NCBI RefSeq assembly: GCF_915069625.1
Contig: NZ_CAJZFD010000044.1
Span: 1-12,545 of the forward strand
DNA: 12,545 nucleotides
Reading direction: 5' to 3'
Source of the DNA: an uncultured Veillonella sp.
GTDB lineage: Bacteria > Bacillota > Negativicutes > Veillonellales > Veillonellaceae
In this document: piece after piece, positions 7,420 to 12,545 of the stretch
Layout of the letters: each line of letters starts with the position of its first letter
Numbering within the stretch: position 1 is the first letter of the stretch
Translations under genes and position numbers: made by a program
Notes under the pieces: generated by a model
The model's input: the letters and a program-made list of their open reading frames with translations, nothing else
Database searches by the model: none
Told to the model about the DNA's origin: nothing

Positions 7420-8748
7420 TTATGGGTTTAGTCGTTTCCATAAACCTTTAGATGTTGCTAAAACTTCGTTCATTACTTCAGCTTTGTCGATGCCTTGTAA
7501 TTTACGGTCAATCATTCGTGGTACACCATCACTAATAGTTGTTACCACATACATACCATTAGCACCGAATAATAAGTGACCATTGATGTTATTTTCATCA
7601 AGTGGTGTTGGTGCTGCGTAATCAAGAACGATTACGTCAGCTGCAGCACCTTTTTTAAGGATGCCTACTGTAGTATCAAAGAATTCATTCGCCATTTTAC
7701 GGTTGTTTTCAAATAGCATATGAGGAACTTCTCCCCAGCCTACATATGGTTTATGTTGCTCATGTTTTACAAGACAATTTGCAACTTTGTAGGATTCGAG
7801 CATGTCATTTGTATAGCCATCTGTACCAAGGCCAACTGTGATACCTGCACCTAAAAGCTTCAAGATATCTGTTGTGCCTACTGCATTACCCATGTTACTT
7901 TCAGGGTTATGAACAACCTTAGCTTGAGATTCTTTTAATAATTCCACATCTTGATCAGTTACGTGTACGCAGTGACCAGCTATACTCTTAGGTCCTAAAA
8001 TACCAGCTTCTACAAGTCGTCTTACAGGTGTCATGCCATATTTTTCTTTACTATCTGCCACATCTTCTGGGCCTTCAGCAACATGAACGTGATATCCTAA
8101 CTTGTCTTCATTTTGTGCTTTCACATAATCTAATGTTTCAGGACTTAATGTAAAGGATGCATGTAAGCCCATCATAGCAGCGAGTCTAGATGGATCTTTT
8201 TTAGCCTCTTTACCAAAACGTACATTTTCTGCAACAGCGGCTTTCATCTGATCAACACCGTTACGGTCAGACACTTCGTAGCACAAACAAGAGCGAACAC
8301 CAAACTGTTTTGCTACATCTGCAATAATAGATAGGCTATTAACTGTTTCGCCATAACTTGCATGGTGGTCAAAAATAGTAGTTACACCATTTTCGATACA
8401 ACCTAAATATGTAAGCAATGCGCTTGCCTTCACATCTGGAGCTGTCAGCTTATTATCTAAATAGAACCATAGGCCTTCTAAAATTTCACCAAAGTTTGTT
8501 GGTGCTGGACCTGGTAAGGATAAGCCTCGTGCAAGAGCGGAATAAATATGATGATGTGCATTAATAAAGCCTGGCATAATCAAACCGCCATGAGCATCAA
8601 TAACTTCTGCCTCTTTATATGTTTTGCATAATTCATCATATGCGCCAATATCAATAATCTGAGTTCCGTCAATAACAACAGCGCCATCATAAATGATAGG
8701 TCTATCAGTATCGCGAGTAATTACAGTACCTTTTCCTAATATAATCAT
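7420..8748 (-). CDS. ssnA: SsnA-type amidohydrolase (guanine deaminase/ATZ superfamily)
   Basis: A 442-residue cytoplasmic metal-dependent hydrolase of the same length as E. coli SsnA. Metal and catalytic residues of the mononuclear amidohydrolases are present: His65 and His67 in NAHHHIY, His222 and Glu225 in HVHVAEG, His259 in AGHCVH, and Asp310 in GLGTDG. Relatives deaminate or hydrolyse purine and triazine rings; the SsnA branch co-occurs with selenium-dependent Mo hydroxylases and purine catabolism, so a hydrolytic step on an oxidised or reduced purine ring is likely. The start is the ATG at 8748, six bases after GGGGAGG; an in-frame TTG at 8763 would place that site inside the coding region and is rejected. 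A perfect inverted repeat touches the ribosome binding site. The gene lies 52 bases after the carbamate kinase and 28 before the YgfK-like gene. Confidence 0.9.
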   Translation of the reverse strand: MIILGKGTVITRDTDRPIIYDGAVVIDGTQIIDIGAYDELCKTYKEAEVIDAHGGLIMPGFINAHHHIYSALARGLSLPGPAPTNFGEILEGLWFYLDNKLTAPDVKASALLTYLGCIENGVTTIFDHHASYGETVNSLSIIADVAKQFGVRSCLCYEVSDRNGVDQMKAAVAENVRFGKEAKKDPSRLAAMMGLHASFTLSPETLDYVKAQNEDKLGYHVHVAEGPEDVADSKEKYGMTPVRRLVEAGILGPKSIAGHCVHVTDQDVELLKESQAKVVHNPESNMGNAVGTTDILKLLGAGITVGLGTDGYTNDMLESYKVANCLVKHEQHKPYVGWGEVPHMLFENNRKMANEFFDTTVGILKKGAAADVIVLDYAAPTPLDENNINGHLLFGANGMYVVTTISDGVPRMIDRKLQGIDKAEVMNEVLATSKGLWKRLNP

Positions 8749-8754
8749 AGGGCA

Positions 8755-8761
8755 CCTCCCC
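8755..8761 (-). promoter_or_regulatory. Ribosome binding site that sets the ssnA start
   Basis: GGGGAGG on the minus strand, 6 bases before the ATG at 8748. Its upstream end overlaps the arm of the palindrome at 8760-8774, so folding of that palindrome could affect access. Confidence 0.8.
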
Positions 8762-8774
8762 AACGAATCGTTGG
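8760..8774. repeat. Perfect 7+7 inverted repeat at the ssnA ribosome binding site
   Basis: CCAACGA and TCGTTGG flank a single central base. No T tract follows, so it is not a terminator for the upstream carbamate kinase. As DNA it could be an operator half-site pair; as RNA the one-base centre would force some inner pairs open, giving a small hairpin. Function unproven. Confidence 0.5.
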
Positions 8775-8800
8775 ATGCATACTTATAAATCTATATATTA

Positions 8801-9736
8801 TTATAATACGATACGTGTACCTGTTTTTCCTGCTATACCATCTTTAGATTTTTCTAATAATGTGATAATGGAAACACGGCCTTTTTTAGATTCTGCAAAT
8901 GCAATGGCAGCTTCTACTTTTGGTTTCATAGAACCTTCTGCGAATTCACCTGCTGCTGCATATTCTTTAGCTTCTGCAACTGTGATTTCATCAAGCCATT
9001 TTTCATTTTCTTTACCAAAATTAATGGCTACTTTTTCAACCGCTGTTAAGATAACAAGTACATCAGCATCAATTTCTTGTGCTAACAAGCTACTAGTCCA
9101 GTCTTTATCAATAACGGCTGCTGCACCATGAAGTTCATTACCTTCTCTAGTTACAGGGATACCGCCACCGCCACAAGCAACGATTAATTGTTTACCTACT
9201 AAGCCTTTAATCGCTTCGATTTCGATAATTTCTTTAGGTGCTGGGGATGCTACTACACGGCGATAACCGCGGCCAGCATCCTCTTTTACAACATAATCGT
9301 AATTTTTTTCTGCATATTCAGCTTCTTCTTTAGTCATAAAGTGACCAATTGGTTTTGTAGGATTTTTAAAACCAGGGTCATTTTGATCAACTAATACTTG
9401 CGTAACCATTGTCATGGTTGGCAAATGTTCAATACCACGATTTAACAATTCTTCGTGAAGCGCATTTTGTAAGTCATATCCAATATATGCTTGGCTCATA
9501 GCCACACATACAGACAATGGTGTATTTGGTTGACCTTTTACTTCACGTGTCAATGCAGCCATCGCATTGTTGATCATACCGATTTGAGGACCATTGCCAT
9601 GCGTTACTACTACATCACAATTGGCTTCTACTAAATCAATAATTGTTTTAGCTGTACTTTTTACGGCAATTTTTTGTTCTGGAAGGGAATTACCTAATGC
9701 ATTCCCGCCTAATGCTACTACAACTCTTTTTTTCAT
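8801..9736 (-). CDS. Carbamate kinase (YqeA/ArcC family)
   Basis: A 311-residue cytoplasmic kinase that transfers phosphate between carbamoyl phosphate and ADP; in catabolism it makes ATP, CO2 and ammonia. Family signatures in order: ALGGNAL (8-14), THGNGPQIG (45-53), KPIG (128-131), CGGGGIPV (188-195), VIDKD (208-212) and SMKPK (269-273). Length is typical. The start is the ATG at 9736, preceded by GAGG at 6-base spacing; another in-frame ATG four codons earlier (9748) overlaps that GAGG and would leave no ribosome binding site. The gene follows the YgeW-type carbamoyltransferase, whose expected product is carbamoyl phosphate, so this is probably the ATP-yielding step of the pathway. An intrinsic terminator lies just upstream with almost no room for a separate promoter, so expression probably depends on read-through. 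There is no arginine deiminase gene nearby, which argues against an arc operon. Confidence 0.93.
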   Translation of the reverse strand: MKKRVVVALGGNALGNSLPEQKIAVKSTAKTIIDLVEANCDVVVTHGNGPQIGMINNAMAALTREVKGQPNTPLSVCVAMSQAYIGYDLQNALHEELLNRGIEHLPTMTMVTQVLVDQNDPGFKNPTKPIGHFMTKEEAEYAEKNYDYVVKEDAGRGYRRVVASPAPKEIIEIEAIKGLVGKQLIVACGGGGIPVTREGNELHGAAAVIDKDWTSSLLAQEIDADVLVILTAVEKVAINFGKENEKWLDEITVAEAKEYAAAGEFAEGSMKPKVEAAIAFAESKKGRVSIITLLEKSKDGIAGKTGTRIVL

Positions 9737-9742
9737 GTTATG

Positions 9743-9748
9743 CCTCAT
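9743..9748 (-). promoter_or_regulatory. Ribosome binding site that sets the carbamate kinase start
   Basis: ATGAGG on the minus strand; its GAGG is 6 bases before the ATG at 9736. The in-frame ATG at 9748 is part of this site, so the four residues MRHN of the longer frame are not expected in the protein. Confidence 0.8.
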
Positions 9749-9765
9749 AACAAACTATTTAGAAT

Positions 9766-9795
9766 AAAAAGGAGCCATCATCACGGATGGCCCCT
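9766..9795 (-). terminator. Intrinsic terminator inside the cluster, between ygeW and carbamate kinase
   Basis: On the minus strand, AGGGGCCATC (9795-9786) pairs with GATGGCTCCT (9779-9770) over 10 positions, one G-U, around a six-base loop; the 3' arm runs into five T followed by ATTCT. It begins 10 bases after the ygeW stop. Only about 30 bases separate it from the carbamate kinase start, leaving no clear room for a new promoter, so it probably acts as a leaky, expression-setting terminator. Confidence 0.85.
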
Positions 9796-9805
9796 AAACT
9801 TTACT

Positions 9806-10999
9806 TTACGGTTGAACTCGGTCAGTTCCCTTCCGCTCTAATTCTTTTAAGGTTTCTACAGGATTCTTAAATTTGCTTAAGAAGATCATAGCTGCAATAA
9901 CATATGGTTTGTAGCTTGCTTCTTTATAAAGAGGTATACGATAGCGATCGAATACTGTTGCGTCTACTTCGCCTTCTTCACAACTTACACCTGTAATATC
10001 TGCTGGTAAGCAATGTAAGTAAAGAGCTTTACCGTCTTTAGTGAGACTCATCATCTCTTCAGTACATGCCCAATCTTTATGTTTACCATTTTCTTCAAGA
10101 AGAACTTTTTCTAATGCTTTAATGCCTTCATGGTCGTTTTCGCCATATAGTTTCGTACGTTTTTCCATCGCACCAAATGGAGCCCAGCTCTTAGGATATA
10201 CGATATCTGCATCTTTGAAAGCGTCCTTCATGTCGTTAGTTCTACGGAAGGAACCGCCGCTTTCTTCAGCTTGTTTCTTAGCAATTTCTTCAACTTCCGG
10301 CATTACTTCGTAGCCTTCTGGATGTGCTAATACAACTTCCATACCTAGACGAGTGAATAAACCAATAGCACCTTGAGGTACGGATAAAGGTTTACCATAA
10401 GATGGAGAGTACGCCCAAGTCATAGCAAGTTTTTTACCTTTAAGGTTTTCTACACCACCAAATTCTTTGATAATATGAGCTGCATCAGCCATGATTTGTG
10501 TTGGATGATCGATATCGCATTGTAAGTTTACAAGTGTAGGACGTTGTTCTAATACGCCATCTTCGTGACCTTCTTTTACTGCATCGGATACTTGATGCAT
10601 GTAAGCATTACCTTTACCGATGTACATATCATCGCGGATACCGATAACGTCAGCCATGAAGGAAATCATGTTAGCTGTTTCACGAACTGTTTCACCGTGA
10701 GCGATTTGGGATTTACCTTCATCCAAGTCTTGAACTTCTAAACCTAAAAGGTTACAAGCGGAAGCAAAGGAGAAGCGAGTTCTTGTGGAGTTATCACGGA
10801 ATAAGGAAATGCCTAGGCCGCTGTCGAATACTTTAGTGGAAATATTGCGTTCTCTAAGAGCACGTAACGCATCAGCTACTGCCCAAACACCTTTTAATTC
10901 ATCTTCAGATTTTTCCCATGTAAGGAAGAAATCTTCGCCGTACATTTTGCTAACGTCTAAGCCTTTTAAAGTTTCAATACTTTTATTGAAGTCTGTCAT
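9806..10999 (-). CDS. ygeW: YgeW-type knotted carbamoyltransferase
   Basis: A 397-residue member of the aspartate/ornithine carbamoyltransferase superfamily, longer than ornithine or aspartate carbamoyltransferase (about 310-340) and matching the YgeW branch. The carbamoyl-phosphate signature is STRTRFSF (71-78); HPTQ (165-168) and HCLPA (329-333) mark the other conserved phosphate- and substrate-binding loops. The start at 10999 has AGAGGA with AGGA 7 bases upstream. It acts in the cytoplasm, here probably in the catabolic direction: phosphorolysis of a ureido compound to carbamoyl phosphate, which the adjacent carbamate kinase would use. The neighbouring DpaL gene makes a carbamoylated 2,3-diaminopropionate the natural candidate substrate; this is inference from context and chemistry. 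A 154-base gap containing a large palindrome separates it from ygeY, and an intrinsic terminator follows it. Confidence 0.92.
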   Translation of the reverse strand: MTDFNKSIETLKGLDVSKMYGEDFFLTWEKSEDELKGVWAVADALRALRERNISTKVFDSGLGISLFRDNSTRTRFSFASACNLLGLEVQDLDEGKSQIAHGETVRETANMISFMADVIGIRDDMYIGKGNAYMHQVSDAVKEGHEDGVLEQRPTLVNLQCDIDHPTQIMADAAHIIKEFGGVENLKGKKLAMTWAYSPSYGKPLSVPQGAIGLFTRLGMEVVLAHPEGYEVMPEVEEIAKKQAEESGGSFRRTNDMKDAFKDADIVYPKSWAPFGAMEKRTKLYGENDHEGIKALEKVLLEENGKHKDWACTEEMMSLTKDGKALYLHCLPADITGVSCEEGEVDATVFDRYRIPLYKEASYKPYVIAAMIFLSKFKNPVETLKELERKGTDRVQP

Positions 11000-11050
11000 C
11001 TGTAAGTCCTCTCTTTCAATTCCCTAAAGGGCTACTTAGAATCTAACTTT

Positions 11051-11084
11051 ATATGGTACCTCATCATATGGTGAGGTACCATAT
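11051..11084. repeat. 34-bp near-perfect palindrome between ygeY and ygeW
   Basis: Arms ATATGGTACCTCA (11051-11063) and TGAGGTACCATAT (11072-11084) are perfect reverse complements over 13 bases. The 8 bases between them are also palindromic except at one symmetric pair, so the whole 34 bp is a dyad with one mismatch. In the minus-strand RNA it forms a 13-bp hairpin about 70 bases after ygeY and about 50 before ygeW. No T tract follows on either strand, which disfavours a standard terminator. Candidate roles are an operator for a dimeric regulator or an RNA processing/stability element. Confidence 0.75.
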
Positions 11085-11153
11085 TAAATTTGTAGTTATG
11101 AACTATGTTCTAATGATGTCCGTTTTAATAGATCTAATTCAATGTATTTGATA

Positions 11154-12464
11154 TTAGTCTTTGCAGTATACGGATGGTAATAATGCATATACAGCTGCAC
11201 ATGTTACAAGGTCTTGTTTCCATGTAATTTCGTTAGGAGCATGTGCTTGTGCTTCTGCGCCAGGACCGAAGCCGATGCAAGGGATACCATTACGACCCAT
11301 GATGGATACGCCGTTAGTGGAGAATGTCCATTTATCAGTCAATGGGCGAGCTTTACGCATTTCAACTGTGTCTTCAGCACCGATACGTTCGTTACCATAC
11401 AAGCTAGTGTATGCTTCTTCCAAAGCTTCTGTTACTTTGTGATCTTTAGGAATTACCCAAGTTGGGAAGTAGCATTCGATTGGATATGTTAAACCAGTCC
11501 AGGATGGACGAGCATATTCGTACATGGATACTTTTGCACCATATTCTTTAACATGTGGTAAAGCTTCGATTTCAGCCAAGCAGGATTGCCATGTTTCACC
11601 AGCTGTCATACGACGGTCTAAGGAAACGGAGCAAGAGTCAGCTACTGCACAACGGCTTGGGGAAGTGTAGAAGATTTGGGAAGTAGTTACAGTACCGCGA
11701 CCTAAGAAGCGAGCTTCTTCGTAGTGGTCAGGATTGAATTTAGGGTCAAGCATTTTAACAAGACCTTTAATTTTTGTGCTTTCATCAGCAGAGTTAGCAT
11801 TCAATTCACGGATATCTTGAAGGATGTCAGCCATCTTGTAGATTGCGTTGTCACCGCGTTCAGGAGCGGAACCATGGCAAGATACGCCTTGTACGTCTAC
11901 GCGGATTTCCATACGGCCACGTTGACCACGGTAGATACCACCGTCAGTTGGTTCAGTGGATACTACGAATTCAGGACGAATATTACGTTCTTTAATCATG
12001 TATTCCCAGCAAAGGCCATCGCAGTCTTCTTCTTGAACTGTACCTACAACAAGTACGCGATATTTATCACTTAAAAGACCTAAGTCTTTCATGATTTTAG
12101 CACCGTATACAGCGGATACGATACCACCTAATTGGTCGGATACACCACGACCACCGATTTTAGTTTCATCTTCGAAACCTTCATAAGGATCGAAGTTCCA
12201 GTTATCGCGATTACCAATACCTACAGTATCGATATGAGCGTCGAAGGCAATTAGGGTTTTACCAGTACCCATGTAACCAAGAATGTTACCCATTGGGTCT
12301 ACTTCAACTTCGTCAAAGCCAAGATCTTTCATTTCTTTTTCAATGCGTTGAACGTGTTCTTTTTCTTCTGCACTTTCACCAGGGAATGCTACGATTTCAC
12401 GTAAGAACTTGGTCATCGCTGGTCCATAAGTTGCTGCTGCTTGTTTAATTGCTTGTAAATCCAT
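11154..12464 (-). CDS. ygeY: YgeY-type M20 metallohydrolase
   Basis: A 436-residue cytoplasmic zinc hydrolase of the M20/ArgE/DapE family. Metal and catalytic residues are visible: His77 and Asp79 in DAHIDTV, Asp110 in [11 protein letters not shown], the EE pair at 145-146 (VQEEDCDG), Glu171 in VSTEPTD and His408 in [10 protein letters not shown]. Residues about 180-300 form the dimerisation-domain insert typical of M20 enzymes, containing CHGSAPERG. The layout and length fit the YgeY branch, often named 'putative selenium metabolism hydrolase' from co-occurrence rather than biochemistry. The start at 12464 has AGGAGG 8 bases upstream, which overlaps the stop of the diaminopropionate ammonia-lyase gene. 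Between DpaL and YgeW, it probably cleaves a ureido or acyl-amino intermediate on the way to 2,3-diaminopropionate. A general aminoacylase or dipeptidase is the alternative; the neighbours make that less likely. Confidence 0.9.
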   Translation of the reverse strand: MDLQAIKQAAATYGPAMTKFLREIVAFPGESAEEKEHVQRIEKEMKDLGFDEVEVDPMGNILGYMGTGKTLIAFDAHIDTVGIGNRDNWNFDPYEGFEDETKIGGRGVSDQLGGIVSAVYGAKIMKDLGLLSDKYRVLVVGTVQEEDCDGLCWEYMIKERNIRPEFVVSTEPTDGGIYRGQRGRMEIRVDVQGVSCHGSAPERGDNAIYKMADILQDIRELNANSADESTKIKGLVKMLDPKFNPDHYEEARFLGRGTVTTSQIFYTSPSRCAVADSCSVSLDRRMTAGETWQSCLAEIEALPHVKEYGAKVSMYEYARPSWTGLTYPIECYFPTWVIPKDHKVTEALEEAYTSLYGNERIGAEDTVEMRKARPLTDKWTFSTNGVSIMGRNGIPCIGFGPGAEAQAHAPNEITWKQDLVTCAAVYALLPSVYCKD

Positions 12465-12472
12465 AATTAATG

Positions 12473-12478
12473 CCTCCT
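12473..12478 (-). promoter_or_regulatory. ygeY ribosome binding site overlapping the dpaL stop codon
   Basis: AGGAGG, 8 bases before the ygeY ATG; its first AG is part of the upstream TAG stop (12479-12477). This tight packing indicates a shared transcript and likely translational coupling. Confidence 0.85.
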
Positions 12479-12545
12479 AACGATCTTCACCGTACCACAT
12501 AATGTTTTTATATCTTTCAGGGTCTGTATCACCTTCAGTGGAGAA
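12477..12545 (-). CDS. dpaL: C-terminal end of diaminopropionate ammonia-lyase (partial, runs off the right edge)
   Basis: The last 22 codons of a minus-strand gene, ending in TAG at 12479-12477. They include STEGDTDPERYK followed by IMWYG, which matches the characteristic C-terminus of YgeX/DpaL, the PLP enzyme that converts 2,3-diaminopropionate to pyruvate and two ammonia. Only the tail is visible, so the catalytic lysine and PLP site cannot be checked. Its stop overlaps the ygeY ribosome binding site, placing it upstream in the same operon, and ygeX-ygeY adjacency is also the E. coli arrangement. Carbon from the pathway would enter central metabolism here as pyruvate. Confidence 0.75.
   Translation of the reverse strand, partial: FSTEGDTDPERYKNIMWYGEDR

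Noticed and set aside
8801..10999. An arginine deiminase (arcBC) operon
   Set aside because: No arginine deiminase or arginine/ornithine antiporter is present, the carbamoyltransferase has YgeW length and features, and the neighbours are purine-catabolic.
11085..11153. Internal promoter upstream of ygeW (TTGAAT ... CATCAT)
   Set aside because: Both boxes match only partly and spacing is 18; in AT-rich DNA this is not better than background, although an internal promoter remains possible.

Overview
The window reads as one nearly uninterrupted, minus-strand catabolic gene cluster from an AT-rich anaerobe. Codon use, strong AAAGGAG/GAGGAGG-type ribosome binding sites and protein character suggest a low-GC Firmicute; my best guess is a Negativicute such as Veillonella, but no taxonomic marker is present and this is inference. 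No rRNA, tRNA, CRISPR array, insertion sequence or phage gene was seen, and no stretch longer than about 210 bases lacks a gene.

In transcription order (right to left) the genes are: the end of a diaminopropionate ammonia-lyase (dpaL/ygeX); a YgeY-type M20 hydrolase; a YgeW-type carbamoyltransferase; a carbamate kinase (yqeA/arcC type); an SsnA amidohydrolase; a short YgfK-like Fe-S oxidoreductase; a HyuA/dihydropyrimidinase-type cyclic amidohydrolase; a fused [2Fe-2S]-molybdenum xanthine dehydrogenase of the XdhD / 'selenium-dependent XDH' type; and an NCS2 purine permease resembling uric acid permease UacT. A strong intrinsic terminator closes the unit. Beyond it, a new minus-strand gene begins at the left edge with its own promoter-like sequence.

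The set matches the E. coli ygeW-ygeX-ygeY-hyuA-yqeA-ygfK-ssnA-xdhD region, and the gene set that, as I recall, recent work on gut anaerobes linked to anaerobic uric acid/purine degradation (including a 2,8-dioxopurine route). A consistent working model: the permease imports urate or xanthine; the Mo enzyme and the YgfK-like protein carry out redox steps on the ring; SsnA and HyuA open the rings; YgeY hydrolyses a ureido/acyl intermediate; YgeW removes a carbamoyl group as carbamoyl phosphate; carbamate kinase turns that into ATP; and DpaL converts 2,3-diaminopropionate to pyruvate and ammonia. The family calls are firm. The order of steps and the exact substrates are inference.

What stands out is the redox machinery. 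The YgfK-like protein (563 aa) lacks the central GltD-like FAD/NAD(P)H domain of the about 1,030-aa E. coli protein, and no YgfM-like FAD subunit lies beside the Mo enzyme. The window therefore encodes two Fe-S oxidoreductases with no pyridine-nucleotide flavoprotein module, which suggests ferredoxin-type or trans-acting electron partners.

The RNA/DNA signals between the genes are also unusual: a 34-bp near-perfect palindrome between ygeY and ygeW, an intrinsic terminator inside the cluster between ygeW and the carbamate kinase, a palindrome touching the ssnA ribosome binding site, and a 12-bp UACG-loop hairpin between the Mo enzyme and the permease. Four coding starts (permease, xdhD, ssnA, carbamate kinase) are set here to internal ATGs preceded by strong ribosome binding sites, rather than to the longest open frame.
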